Part shown: in pieces, positions 45,003 to 54,904 of the stretch
How the letters are laid out: each line of letters begins with the position of its first letter
Numbering within the stretch: the stretch's first letter is position 1
DNA from: Deltaproteobacteria bacterium
Lineage (GTDB): Bacteria; Desulfobacterota; Desulfarculia; Adiutricales; Adiutricaceae
Reading direction: 5' to 3'
Assembly (NCBI GenBank): GCA_031276865.1
Contig: JAISMF010000078.1
Span: 1-64,000 of the forward strand
DNA: 64,000 bases
Notes under the pieces: generated by a model
Database searches by the model: none
Seen by the model: the letters and a program-made list of their open reading frames with translations, nothing else
Told to the model about the DNA's origin: nothing
Position numbers and translations under genes: made by a program

Positions 45003-45749
45003 ATGAGCTCCGTATGGGAACAACTGGAGGCGCGGCGCGGAAGGCTGAGGGAGCTGCGCCTCGGAACCGACCCCGCCCTGCGCGCGGTTAAAAACCATTT
45101 CCGCGTCCCTTTCGTCTGGGGCTCCAACGCCCTGGACGGAATTTCCCTTTCCCTCTCCGAAACCAAAAAGATCCTGGAGGACGGGATGAGCGTGGGCCGC
45201 AAACCCGTGCGGGAGATCCTGGCCGCGGTGGGGCTGAGCAAATGCTTCGAGCGCATGTTCCTCCTCCGGGAGGCCGACCGGGTGACCGAGGACGACGTTT
45301 TGGAATACCACCGGCTGATAGCCGACTCCTTTGAAAACCCAATGGAGGCCGGTCTCTACCGGAGAGCGCCCGCGGCTCCGGACGGAAACGATCATCCGCC
45401 GCCCGAAAACGTCGCCTGGCTCGTGAAGGAGCTTTTGAAGAAATGCGACCTCGCCCGCTTCACCACGCACCCCGCGCGCCTAGGGGCGCTTTTCCATCAA
45501 GGCCTGATGGAGATCCTCCCCTTCGGGGAGGGGAACGGAAGGGTCGCGCGGGTCGTCATGAGCACCGTGTTTCTGCAGCACGGCTTTCCGCCCCTCGTTT
45601 TGGATCCCTCCCAGGCGCGCGGATACAAATACGGCCTATCCGTCCACGGCCGGAACTCGGAGTTTTTTGAAAATTTCATCGCCGACGGGCTCGTAAAAGG
45701 CCTGGAGGACTTTCTTAAAGCCGCGGACGAGGGGAAGATGGAAGGGTAG
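45003..45749 (+). CDS. Fic-domain protein with substituted catalytic His
   Basis: 248 residues. The Fic core is recognisable: ILPFGEGNGRVAR (171-183) matches the HxFx(D/E)GNGRxxR motif but its His is Leu (L172). The phosphate-anchoring G-N-G-R remains. The N-terminal segment SNALDG (41-46) corresponds to the inhibitory (S/T)xxxE(G/N) motif with Asp for Glu. Active Fic enzymes AMPylate proteins using the His as base, so this copy is expected to be inactive as an AMPylator, or to act otherwise. GGGAG lies about ten bases upstream of the ATG. Frame is intact and GC content is host-like. Confidence 0.85.
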   Translation: MSSVWEQLEARRGRLRELRLGTDPALRAVKNHFRVPFVWGSNALDGISLSLSETKKILEDGMSVGRKPVREILAAVGLSKCFERMFLLREADRVTEDDVLEYHRLIADSFENPMEAGLYRRAPAAPDGNDHPPPENVAWLVKELLKKCDLARFTTHPARLGALFHQGLMEILPFGEGNGRVARVVMSTVFLQHGFPPLVLDPSQARGYKYGLSVHGRNSEFFENFIADGLVKGLEDFLKAADEGKMEG

Positions 45750-45818
45750 CGTCCCTTCAGCGTTTCCGGACCCAGCCTTTGGCTTCAACCCGGATCAAGA
45801 TCCCGCCTCCGGGGCGCC

Positions 45819-46391
45819 TTACCGTTTCGCGATGATCAGATACGGAAGGAGGGCCAGGGAGGCGGCCAGAATGAAGAACGCCGCGTAAGGCCAGACGATG
45901 TTGAAGAGGAGCTTGAAGTTGAAGTGGAGGAGATCGTTTTCCTTCATCTCCTCGACCCTCCAGTCCTTGACGAGCCTTCCGACGTGGACTCCCAAAAAGG
46001 CCAATGGGAGGCTTAAGATGAAGCCGAGCGCCTTTTGAAGGAACCCGAGCTTCTCGTTTTCCGCGGAAATGGAGGTTACGGCGATGAGGCCTCCCACCGC
46101 GAAGACCAAGGCGACAAGCGCGCTGGTGAAAAACCGCAGCCGTCTCACGTTCCTTTGGATCAATTTTTCCCGCTCCCGCTCCTTCTCCTCCTCGGTTTGG
46201 GGGGCGGGGCTCCTCTCCTTTCCGTCCTTGGCCTCCGCCGGGGAGGACGCCTTGGCGGACTCGGATCCGTTTTTCTCCGCGGCCTCCATTCCGTCCGCCT
46301 CCCCCGTCTTTTCCGGGGCGGCGCCGTTTTCTTTTTTCTCCGGGGGGGTTTCCTCCGCATTTATTTTAATTCGCTCATTGTTATCCGCCAT
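45819..46391 (-). CDS. small membrane protein with charged N-terminal tail
   Basis: 190 residues from the ATG at 46391 (MADNNERIKI; GAGGAG nine bases upstream). A longer open frame to 46526 is unlikely. Residues 1-85 are Glu/Lys/Ala-rich and disordered. The remainder has three hydrophobic segments (about 87-108, 118-136 and 163-187). No known domain is recognised. It converges with fic (69 bp between stops). A TTATACT at the -10 position upstream suits its own promoter. Confidence 0.7.
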   Translation of the reverse strand: MADNNERIKINAEETPPEKKENGAAPEKTGEADGMEAAEKNGSESAKASSPAEAKDGKERSPAPQTEEEKEREREKLIQRNVRRLRFFTSALVALVFAVGGLIAVTSISAENEKLGFLQKALGFILSLPLAFLGVHVGRLVKDWRVEEMKENDLLHFNFKLLFNIVWPYAAFFILAASLALLPYLIIAKR

Positions 46392-47031
46392 TGTTTTAAT
46401 CTCCTCAAAATTTAGTATAATTAACCGGCGTTGAAAAAGGACTAAACTCCTTACGGCATTATACGCCTTGAATGGGGAAAAACCAGAAGGACGTCCTCCC
46501 GCCTTCCCGCTGGCGCCGCTTTTCATACGGATTTTTAATTTTCATCGTTCCCGACGGATTTAAAAATTAGAGGGCGCCCCCCCCCGTCTCCGGCGTTTCT
46601 CTAACGCGGACGATTTCATCTCGGCCGGCGAAAGAAAAAAAGCGGGCGGAAATCTTAAACGGTTTTTAAAAACGATCGCGCCCCCCCCGCGCCCGCGCGT
46701 GAATCTTAAACGTTCCCCCATAGGTGTTTTTCACCGCCCCCTCCGCGGCCGTCGGCTGAAAGCGGAAAGCGCGGCCCGCTCTTTTTCCGGCGGCGCCTGA
46801 ATCCGGAAGCGGGAAGGCGCGTCGAATCCCCGCCTCGTAACGCGGCCGCTCCTTTAAGTTTCAGCTCCCGCGGGTGGCGGGCCTCCGGAAAACCCCTCCG
46901 ATGATTTTAAGCGCGCGGGTTTCGTTTCGGATCCTTCCTAGGCGTGGGGGGCGCGCGTTTCACAGGCGCCCCTCTTCGTCTCTTTCAAAGGCGGGGGCGT
47001 TATGTAGGCCGGGGATGGGGTTCGGCGCCGC
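46392..47031. other. intergenic, nothing recognised
   Basis: About 640 bp, GC-rich with C-runs. No supported gene or terminator. Confidence 0.4.
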
Positions 47032-48608
47032 TTGTTCATATTTTTTCCCTTCGCCTTTTTATCCAATAATGGTTCCGGTTCCAGCGAAACGGTCGATTCT
47101 TCCATGGAGAACTCTGATTCCAGCGAAGCGTCGGGATCGGTGGAAAACTCTAAAGAAAGCGAATCAACCGTCTCCGGGGCTGAAACGCCAAAAAACGACG
47201 CAGAGCTATTGAAAGATGTCGCATCATCAATTGACGAGCTAAACAACATCGACATAAAATCCATAGGGGCGACGTATTTATTAAAACACATTTCCGATTC
47301 CATCGGTCTTACAAATATTTTGAAAAAATGTTTCCCATCGAAATGGCGTGAACTATTGGCTTTAACGTTTTTTACACCATTGAATCAGACGCTTTAACGT
47401 ATCGCCGTTTCTTTGAGGATTTGTTTGACGCTCTTAGCTATCCTGAAGATTTAACTTCCCAGGACGTATTTGGACTTTTTAAAGATATTTCAGATAATGA
47501 AAAAAGTCTTTTTTTTGAGGAATGGACTAGCCGCGTCAAAGAAATGGATCGCGTGGCTTTCGATATCGCTTCAATTTTATCATATTCAACGCTAAATAAT
47601 GATGTCGCGTTTGGTCGCTCGAAACATAAGAGTAATAAAAAACAACAGCGGATTAACGTTCGCGTGTTATTTGGTGAAAAAACCAGCTTGCCGCTATATT
47701 TACGTACATCTAATGGGAGCGTAAATGACGCCAGGTCGTTTATAAGTCGCTCAAAACAATATCGACTTACACATGACGATAATGTTATCCATGTTTTAGA
47801 CAGTGGAATGTTTAGCAAAAAAAATATCAACTAGTATGTTAGATTCAGACGTCAAATTCATTATTGGTTTATCCGCTTCAACTAAATTCAACGCGATCTG
47901 ATTGAAATGACACGGCATATTTATCAAAATTTGAATTTTACAATTACAACTAACGAAGACCATAGTTATGGAATATCTAAAAGGATTGTATGGGATGGTG
48001 ATACTAAATTATGGGCTCATGTTTTTGTAGACCAAAATATAAAGTTAGAGCGCCGGAATTTATCGCTAAAAACAATAAACGATCTTTACGATAAAGCGAT
48101 GGAAAATCCCGATGGCGGTCTTAATGATGGGAATTGTCGGAAATTTACCGTTTTCCGCAAAGCTAAGAATTCAAACGATAAATATATTATAAAGATAAAT
48201 CAAGAAGCGTCAGCGTTAGCATTGGAAAATTGCGGCTGGTTCATTTTTCTCAGCAACAATATTAAGGATGCGACGGAAGCCTTGTCTATACGCGGTCGCC
48301 GCGAAATAGCGGAAAAGGCGTTTAACAATGTGAATAATAAGACTAAAGATGAAAACGTAGCCGTCAGCGGCGCTAAACAATATTCCAACAAAATATTTAT
48401 TGGGTTTTTGTCTTTAATTCTAACCTCGCGGATGCATAAAACTATGGTTGGCGATCATTTATCTAAAAATTACACGATTAAAGAACTATATTTTATATTA
48501 AAATCTAAAATAAAAGTGAAGAATAAAACTGCGTATTCGCCATTGACCTCTAAGCGCGAAACTATATTGGATATATTTAATTGTCCTTATCCGGAAGATG
48601 ATTTTTGA
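47032..48608 (+). pseudogene. broken IS4-superfamily (IS1634-like) transposase
   Basis: Three frames together give one transposase. The first (to 47397) has a Ser/Glu-rich start and LLKHISDSIGLTNILKKCF. The frame slips at a T-run (about 47370) and continues as FYTIESDALTYRRFFEDLFDA. The core has FDIASILSYS (first Asp) and VRVLFGEKTSLPLYLR. HVLDSGMFSKKNIN has the second Asp. Another slip near 47820 gives MLDSDVKFIIGLSASTKF. The last frame starts at about 47907 and holds RGRREIAEKAF (catalytic Glu region). At least three frameshifts make it dead. It is AT-rich relative to the flanks. It is a different subgroup from the 3199-4815 transposase, sharing only the general fold. Confidence 0.85.
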
Positions 48609-49352
48609 CGCGCGCGAAGAACATCCTATAATAAGTTCTAGCGTGGATCAGCGTACAGGTTAAGGCGAATCTTATGGGTGGAAGACCGTCAAGTTGACTG
48701 TTTCATCCGCGAATAAATTTTGAGCGTGATTTACCGGCCGATTTTATATTTAAATATAATTATCTTTACGGATTTCTGAAAAGCGCGCGTAAGCGTGCCG
48801 CGTGATGTTAAAAATTTTCGTATTCTAGGATGTGTATCGAAGACGCCTGGATGGCGCTATAAATGGGGATGTGGACGTTCTCACAAAGATGACGCGCGAA
48901 CTAATTAATTTAAAAAGTCATAATAACGGCGTGTTTCGTTGGTGTTTAATGTCGTTCTTCGGATGGCGCTTTCAATTTAGTTTACGATTTAAACGCGGAA
49001 AATAAATATGTTCCCGACTAGGAAAATATCACCGCGCGACCTGAAACAGCTGGTTGATTTCGTCTAGGCGTTAAATTTTAACGCGCGTCTAAGACGCGGG
49101 GCTTTTAAAACCGATAAGAGAATCCTTCACGAAATACGAGACGAGTCGTAACATCGCCCCGCCCCGTTCGTTTCGCTTTTTTCACAAAGGCGGCCTACGA
49201 GACGGGGTCGAATCGAGGCCGGGCTCCGGAGGGGCGGCCGGTAAGAAAGATGCCGAGGCGAAAGGGCTTCGGGCATCCGGAAAAGAACCGGGCGCTTTAA
49301 GACGCGGGGGGAAAGGCGACGCCATCCCTTTAGGGTCTTGTCCGGATACGCG
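48609..49352. other. AT-rich tail of the IS relic, then GC-rich intergenic
   Basis: About 740 bp without a supported gene. The first 550 bp share the AT-rich style of the transposase relic and probably belong to it. No terminal repeats were found. Confidence 0.45.
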
Positions 49353-49386
49353 AAGCCATGAAACCCCTTAAGGGGGCTTTTTTTAT
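49353..49386. terminator. terminator-like palindrome after pth
   Basis: CCCCTTAAGGGG followed on the plus strand by GCTTTTTTT. It overlaps the pth end. Best as a rightward terminator; leftward it is followed only by TTTCATGG. Confidence 0.5.
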
Positions 49387-49991
49387 AAGCCAGGGGCGCG
49401 GCCTTCCAGAAAGGCGGAAAGGGCCTCCATTCCGCCGGTCAAGCGGGCGTGAATCCCCTCGGCCGCCAAAGCCAGAGCCGGTCTTATGACGTCCAAGTCC
49501 TCGAATTCAAAGGGTTGAAGGAGAAAATCCCTCAGGGCGGCGGGATCTTCGGGGGGGGGCGCCGCCTCTCCGCCTATCCCCAGCCGCAGGGCGGGGAAAG
49601 GGCCGCGCAACTCGGCTAGGACGGATTTCAAGCCGTCGTGCCCCGCCGGCGCCGTTCCGTCGCCCGTTTTAATTACCCCCAGGGGGAGCGTCGCGTCGTC
49701 GTGGACCACCAGCACGTTCTCCTTGGAGGCGATGTTCAAATGATTGAGGAGCTCTCCGAGGGCTTTCCCGCTGTTTTCCATGTAGTTGAGCGGCCAGGCC
49801 AGAACGATCTTCCGACCCGATATTTCCCCCTCCACCACCGCCGAGGAGAGGATGCTCGTCGAATTTCCCAGGCGGTAGCGGGCGTTTAAGAGGGTGAGCG
49901 CCATGAATCCGGCGTTGTGCCTGGTCTCGGCGTTGATCGGGCCGGGATTTCCGAGGCCCAGGATGAGGATGGTTTCCGTGTTCGCTTCCAT
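49383..49991 (-). CDS. pth: peptidyl-tRNA hydrolase
   Basis: 202 residues. It frees tRNA from prematurely released peptidyl-tRNA. ILGLGNPGP, catalytic His in ETRHNAGF, YMENSG and VVHDDATLPLG are conserved. The usual GHNGLKS reads GHDGLKS, an Asn-to-Asp change near the active site. AAAGG precedes the ATG. The C-terminus is somewhat longer than usual and less conserved. Confidence 0.93.
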   Translation of the reverse strand: MEANTETILILGLGNPGPINAETRHNAGFMALTLLNARYRLGNSTSILSSAVVEGEISGRKIVLAWPLNYMENSGKALGELLNHLNIASKENVLVVHDDATLPLGVIKTGDGTAPAGHDGLKSVLAELRGPFPALRLGIGGEAAPPPEDPAALRDFLLQPFEFEDLDVIRPALALAAEGIHARLTGGMEALSAFLEGRAPGL

Positions 49992-50180
49992 GATTAAGAC
50001 CTTTCGGGGCTTTCGCCGCGGGAGGGTTTCCCAGCTCGAGGCGGCGGAGGCTCCCTTCTACGAGCCGACCCGGGCGGGGGGCGCCCAAAGACCGGGTTAA
50101 ACGTCCGGAAGACGCGTCCCAAAGGGATCCCTAGGCCCGCGTCCGGGGGGAAAAGATTTGAGCGGAAAAGTCCCTGGGCG

Positions 50181-52319
50181 TCACGGACCGAGGGCCTTCA
50201 TTTCGGTTTCGAAGCCGATGCTTCGGGCGGTTTTAAGGGCGTCGAACTTTATGAGATACGAGTCGTCCCCGCGATCGACGCTCACTATCGTGCCCTCGCC
50301 GAAGGCGGGGTGCTCCACCCGGTCGCCTTCCTTGAACGTGGCGCCGGCCCCTCCGCCTGCGGGGCGCTTTTTGGGGGATCCGCCCTCTTTCAAGACCTCC
50401 AGGTCGTGTTCCCGAAAGCCCTTTATGGTTTCCCGGATCTCTTTTAGGAAGCGGGAGGGGGCGCGGACCTGGCCGTCGTGGTTCACGCCCTCGGCGAAGC
50501 TTAGGTAGAGGCGCCTTTTGGCCCTGGTCATGGCCACGTAGCAGAGCCGGCGCTCCTCTTCCATATCCTCGGGGCCGTCGGCCCGCCCCGAGGGGAAGAT
50601 CCCCTCGGAGAGGCCCGGGATGAAGACGCTTTTAAACTCCAGGCCCTTGGCCGTGTGCGCGGTCATGACCTGGACCGCGTCGTCGCGCCTTTCCCGGTCG
50701 AGATCGGTGAAGAGGGCGGCGCTCTGGAGGAAATCCTCCAAACCGTTCTCCGGATCGGCGGCGAACTCCCCCACGCTTCTTTTGAGCTCGGCCAGGTTGT
50801 CCAGACGGTCGTTGTCGCCCCTTAGGCGCAGATGGGCCTCGTAGCCCGAGCGGTCGAGGACCGCCTGGAAGAGATCCAGGAGATCCGCGCGGTCCGCCTC
50901 CTTTTTTAAATCCTCCACCAACCCGATGAAGCCTTTGGTCTTCTTTTCCAGAACGCGGTCGAACTCGGCTAGGCTTTTTAAGGCCTCGTAGAGGCTCAGG
51001 CCGGATCCGGAGGCGAAGTCCCGGATCTTCTCCATGGATTTCTTCCCGATCCCCCTGGGAGGCGAGTTTATCACCCGCCTAAAGGCCGCGTCGTCCGCGG
51101 AGGACAGCATGCGGAGGTAGCACAAGGCGTCCTTTATCTCCACGCGGTGGTAGAACTCGGTGCCGCAGAGGATGCGGTAGGGGATCTTCTCCTTCACCAG
51201 GGCGTGCTCCAGGGAGCGGGTGAGGTAGTGGGCCCGCAGGAGGACGGCGGTGTTTTTGAGGACGGGATCCCGCGAGGCGATCCTTTGGATCTTTCGCGCG
51301 ATCCACCGCGCCTCGTCGTTTTCGTCCCGGGCGTGGTAGAAGACCGGTTTGGATCCGGGGCCGCGGACCGCGAAGACGTCCTTGGAGAGGCGCAGGCGGT
51401 TGCGTTCGATCAAGGTCCCGGCGGTTTCGAGGATCTCCGGGGTGGAGCGGTAGTTCTCGCTTAACACCACGGTGCGGCAGCCGGGGTGCTCGTCCGGGAA
51501 GTTCGAAAAGATCTTGTGGTGGGCCCCCCGCCAGGTGTAGATGGTCTGATCGGGGTCCCCCACTATGAAAATGTTTCCGTGTTTTTCGGAAAGCGAGCGG
51601 CCCAGGGAGTACTGCCTTAAGGAGACGTCCTGGAACTCGTCTATCATCAGATACTCGATTCTATCCCGCCACCTCTCCCTCACCTCCGGAACGGTTTTGA
51701 GGATGTAGGTGGCGAAGTTTATGAGATCGTTGAAGTCCAAGGAGAAGCACTTCTTCTGCTCGTAGACGTAGCGGAGGAAGATCTCGGAATCCCTATCCAA
51801 GGCCTCTTTTTGGAAGCGCTTTTTGATGTTCTCGTTATTCAGCTCCAGGAAGTCCGCCACGTAGGAGTCGGCTTGGAGCTTCCGCGCCTCGAGGATGTCG
51901 TCGATGGCCTCCCGATACGAGAGGTCCTTAAGCGTCAGGCCCATTTCGGAAAATATCCCGGCGAGGATCTCCTTTTGATCCTCCGGATCTATGATCACGA
52001 AGTTTCCGGGGAGCTTCAAACGGCCGATCTCGTCTTTTAAAAACAAGCGGCAAAAGGAGTGGAAGGTGGAGATGAGCCCCAGATCCATGTCGCCCAAAAG
52101 GGCCCGCACCCGCGCTTTCATCTCCTGGGCGGCCTTGTTGGTGAAGGTGGCGCAGAGGATGTTCCGGGGCCTGATACCCAGATCGCTTACCAGGTGGCAG
52201 TAGCGGGCGGTCAAGGTCCTGGTCTTCCCCGTGCCGGGGCCCGCCACCACCCGCACCGCCCCTTCGGTGGCCTCCGCCGCCTCCTTTTGACCGGGGTTCA
52301 GTCCCTCTAGGAAGTCCAT
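50181..52319 (-). CDS. UvrD/PcrA-type superfamily 1A DNA helicase
   Basis: 712 residues; AAAGGAG precedes the ATG. Motif I VVAGPGTGKTRTL, motif Ia CATFTNKAAQEM, motif II YLMIDEFQDVS, motif III VGDPDQTIYTWRGA, motif IV LSENYRST, motif V TAHTAKGLEFKSVF and motif VI YVAMTRAKRRLYL are all present. It unwinds DNA 3' to 5' in repair and in removing RecA or polymerase. The C-terminus ends in a Tudor-like segment (GTIVSVDRGDDSYLIKF) as in PcrA. Whether it is PcrA or UvrD cannot be decided from this. Confidence 0.95.
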   Translation of the reverse strand: MDFLEGLNPGQKEAAEATEGAVRVVAGPGTGKTRTLTARYCHLVSDLGIRPRNILCATFTNKAAQEMKARVRALLGDMDLGLISTFHSFCRLFLKDEIGRLKLPGNFVIIDPEDQKEILAGIFSEMGLTLKDLSYREAIDDILEARKLQADSYVADFLELNNENIKKRFQKEALDRDSEIFLRYVYEQKKCFSLDFNDLINFATYILKTVPEVRERWRDRIEYLMIDEFQDVSLRQYSLGRSLSEKHGNIFIVGDPDQTIYTWRGAHHKIFSNFPDEHPGCRTVVLSENYRSTPEILETAGTLIERNRLRLSKDVFAVRGPGSKPVFYHARDENDEARWIARKIQRIASRDPVLKNTAVLLRAHYLTRSLEHALVKEKIPYRILCGTEFYHRVEIKDALCYLRMLSSADDAAFRRVINSPPRGIGKKSMEKIRDFASGSGLSLYEALKSLAEFDRVLEKKTKGFIGLVEDLKKEADRADLLDLFQAVLDRSGYEAHLRLRGDNDRLDNLAELKRSVGEFAADPENGLEDFLQSAALFTDLDRERRDDAVQVMTAHTAKGLEFKSVFIPGLSEGIFPSGRADGPEDMEEERRLCYVAMTRAKRRLYLSFAEGVNHDGQVRAPSRFLKEIRETIKGFREHDLEVLKEGGSPKKRPAGGGAGATFKEGDRVEHPAFGEGTIVSVDRGDDSYLIKFDALKTARSIGFETEMKALGP

Positions 52320-52377
52320 GCCGCTCCTTTCCGTCCGCTTCTTTTCCGTCCCTTTCGGGGGGTGGGCGCCCCGATTT

Positions 52378-53946
52378 CTAGAGATCGGGCTTATTTTTGT
52401 CCTGGACGTACTCCCCGCCCCTGAGGAGGGCGAGCCAAGCCCGCTCCAGCTGGCTTCCCAGGTAGAGGGCGTGGCCGATCCCGCTTACCGCCAGATCCTT
52501 TTCGAGGCGCTTGAAGATGTCGTGGGGGGTTTTCCCCCGGTACTCCTCCAAGAGTTCGGAGGCCCCCGAGTAGTGCTCGGCCACTATCTCACGGCGCTCC
52601 CTGTCCAGACGTATCTTGAAGTGGCCGTGGGGGTCCATGGCCATGCGCCAGGGCCTTTCGTCCCTGAAAGACGTTATCTCCTCGGCCGCCGCCAGATCGG
52701 AGGGGTCCAGGGTGAGGGAGTGGCTTATGATGGTGAGGGAGCCCGGCGAGAGTCTTTCGCCTCCCTCTTTTCCCGCCAATTCGACCACGCCCTTTAAAAG
52801 GCCGGCGAGCCCGAAGGCGTTCAAGGGCCAGGCCTTGGCGGCGTTGTGGGAGCGGAAGCAGGCGGTGAGGTCCGCTTCGCCATCCCTCCGGCGGAAAAAG
52901 ACGCTCACGAGGCAGGGGGCGGAGTCGGACTCCAAGTCGAGGGAATTGTCCCAGAGGGCCGCGTAGGCGCGGCGGGAGTCCCCCGGGCGGGACAAATCCG
53001 TCGCCATCTTTTCCAGGGAGTCCAAGCCGAAGTGCGCCCGCAGGCGGTTTCCGTAGGTGTAGGCGAAGCCGTCGTGCGCGTCCCGGCGGAAGAGCTCTTC
53101 GGCGTAGTCCCCTATCCGGGAGGGGTCGAGGTGATACGGCGCCCGGGAACAGTTTCGGGGATCGTAGTCAAGGGGTTTCGTTATCACCGCCTTGAAGTTT
53201 CTCAGCTCCCTCCGCTCTTTGCCGTTTCTGAAGACCCGGGGGACCCCGAAGCGGGAAAGGCGGAAGAGGATCTCCTCCCAGCACGAAAGGACGCTGGGGG
53301 CGCTGACGGCGAAGGCGTCGGCGTCCGCGGGCCGCTCGCGGAGGAGGGGCAGCGGCAGGGGGATCTTCTCCGGTCGGGAAAGGGGCGCCCGCCCCGGGGA
53401 GCGGCCGGAAAGGAAGCTCTTTAAAAGCCCGGGCTGGTCGGGATCGCCGTCCCGGGTCAGATCCGCCACTTCGGGGATCCGGGAAAACATTTCGGGGAGC
53501 AGAAGATCGTCCATGACGTAGACGGATTTGGCGCCCCTTAGGGTGAGGGTCCCCAATTCCCGCCTCTCCCCGTCCGGAAAGACGTAGACTCTCTTTTTTT
53601 CCGAGCGGGAAAGCTCTCCGCGGAAGAATTTTTTTAAATGCTCCCCGGCCCCGGAAAAGTCCCGGCCGTAGAGCGCCACCGCCTCCAGCTGGGGGTTGTA
53701 GTGGAGGTTTCGAAGCATGATTTTAAGCCCGCCGCCGTAAAGCCCGCCTATCACCGCCAAGGGGGAGTCCTCCATGAGGAGTTCCGGACAGCTCTCCTCC
53801 AGGCGCTTTTTCACGAAGGCCGGAGGAGTCCAGAGCGTGCAGAGGGCGACCTTCCCTTCGGGGTTCACGGTTATGAGGCCCTCGGCCGGGACGGCCAGTT
53901 GAAAATCCAGCATGCCGGGGAAAATACTTTTTCCTTTTTTCTTCAT
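52378..53946 (-). CDS. ThyA-family thymidylate synthase fused to an MtrA/DUF4346-like N-terminal domain
   Basis: 522 residues. The C-terminal half (about 275-520) carries thymidylate synthase hallmarks: YTYGNRLRAHFGLDSLEKM, SRRAYAALWD (phosphate-binding Arg pair), SAPCLVSVFF with the likely catalytic C345, and RSHNAAKAWPLNAFGLA for the usual RSxDxxLGxPxN region. The N-terminal part (about 12-110; AVPAEGLITVNPEGKVALCTLW, GGLKIMLRNLHYNPQLEAVALYGRD) looks like the MtrA/DUF4346 domain of tetrahydromethanopterin-linked proteins. This is longer and differently built from ordinary ThyA (about 260). The dCMP deaminase gene sits 96 bp upstream on the same strand and would supply dUMP, supporting a role in dTMP synthesis. 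The electron or carbon donor may be a non-canonical folate. Confidence 0.72.
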   Translation of the reverse strand: MKKKGKSIFPGMLDFQLAVPAEGLITVNPEGKVALCTLWTPPAFVKKRLEESCPELLMEDSPLAVIGGLYGGGLKIMLRNLHYNPQLEAVALYGRDFSGAGEHLKKFFRGELSRSEKKRVYVFPDGERRELGTLTLRGAKSVYVMDDLLLPEMFSRIPEVADLTRDGDPDQPGLLKSFLSGRSPGRAPLSRPEKIPLPLPLLRERPADADAFAVSAPSVLSCWEEILFRLSRFGVPRVFRNGKERRELRNFKAVITKPLDYDPRNCSRAPYHLDPSRIGDYAEELFRRDAHDGFAYTYGNRLRAHFGLDSLEKMATDLSRPGDSRRAYAALWDNSLDLESDSAPCLVSVFFRRRDGEADLTACFRSHNAAKAWPLNAFGLAGLLKGVVELAGKEGGERLSPGSLTIISHSLTLDPSDLAAAEEITSFRDERPWRMAMDPHGHFKIRLDRERREIVAEHYSGASELLEEYRGKTPHDIFKRLEKDLAVSGIGHALYLGSQLERAWLALLRGGEYVQDKNKPDL

Positions 53947-54042
53947 TCCTCTTCAACGAAGGCGAAGCGTCCGCAGAGGGAAGTTGGAAGCGGGGCGCGC
54001 CGAAGGGCGCGCCCCCGGTATTTGAAAACGAGACGTCTAATT

Positions 54043-54663
54043 TCACTCCGAGGGGAGGATCCGCTCCGAGGTGGCCTCCAGGAGGCTTGAAAGCATCTTG
54101 CCTAAAGAGGGGCGGCTGATGGTCACCCGCTCGAAGACCTGAAAGGCCTTCCTGGCCATCTCCTCCCAGAGGCGGTCCCTTTCCCGGTTCACGGACTCGT
54201 AGGGCTCCTCGTAGTAGACCCGGGCCACCTTGTGCCGCTCCAGATTCTCCACGCAGCGGACGCAGGGGGAGAGGGTGGTGTAGAGGGCGCTCCCCTCCAG
54301 GAGTTTGGTCAGCCCCAGCTTGTCCGCTATGTTCAGGGCGTTCTCCTCGGCGTGCACGCTGGGGCAGAAATTGAGTTTGAATTTGTCCGGCACGTTTTCG
54401 GCCCGCCTTCGGCAGTAGAGCCGGCCGCCCGCGCTTTGATCGGTGCAGTGGGGCTCCCCCGGAGGGGCGCCGTTGTAGCCGGCGACCAGGATGCGGTTGT
54501 CCACGGTGATGACGCAGCCCACCGGACGCGAGCTGCAGGTGGAGCGGGTGGACACGATCTTGGCCATGGCCATGAAGTACTCGCGCCAGTCCGGTCGGGG
54601 GGTGAGCCTGGCCTCCACGCCGCTCAGCAAGGGGGGGGGATCGGGAATGGTCTTGCGATTCAT
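54043..54663 (-). CDS. dCMP deaminase (ComEB-like)
   Basis: 206 residues; GGAGGG precedes the ATG. A zinc-dependent deaminase fold with the H-A-E motif SVHAEENALNIA and the P-C-x-x-C motif SPCVRCVEN. It converts dCMP to dUMP. CSSRPVGCVIT and the Cys/His-rich insert (EPHCTDQSAGGRLYC) suit the second zinc site of dCMP deaminases. Its position directly upstream of the thymidylate-synthase-like gene suggests a pyrimidine unit. A longer C-terminal tail of about 45 residues is less conserved. Confidence 0.9.
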   Translation of the reverse strand: MNRKTIPDPPPLLSGVEARLTPRPDWREYFMAMAKIVSTRSTCSSRPVGCVITVDNRILVAGYNGAPPGEPHCTDQSAGGRLYCRRRAENVPDKFKLNFCPSVHAEENALNIADKLGLTKLLEGSALYTTLSPCVRCVENLERHKVARVYYEEPYESVNRERDRLWEEMARKAFQVFERVTISRPSLGKMLSSLLEATSERILPSE

Positions 54664-54904
54664 CGGCTCCCTCCGGGCGGGGGGCGTGAAAGGGGGGGAA
54701 GGGGCGGCCGGACGCCGCGGGCGGTTTGGAAAAAGATACGGGGCGGGGATCGTCCCATTGCGGCGTCCTGAAGGAGCGCCGTTTTTGGGCGCGCCCCGAA
54801 AAGGCCGGGCCGCGGAAAAGCGGGGCGGAGCGCCGGGGCCGCGGCCGGAGAGGCCCGGGGAGGCGCCGCCATCCGTCTCGGGGGGATCTTGGCGGCGGGT
54901 TTTT

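Noticed and set aside
43905-45470. 521-codon minus-strand ORF
   Set aside because: It lies antisense to fic and crosses recR in another frame; its sequence is Pro/Gly/Arg-rich with no domain. It is a product of high GC content.
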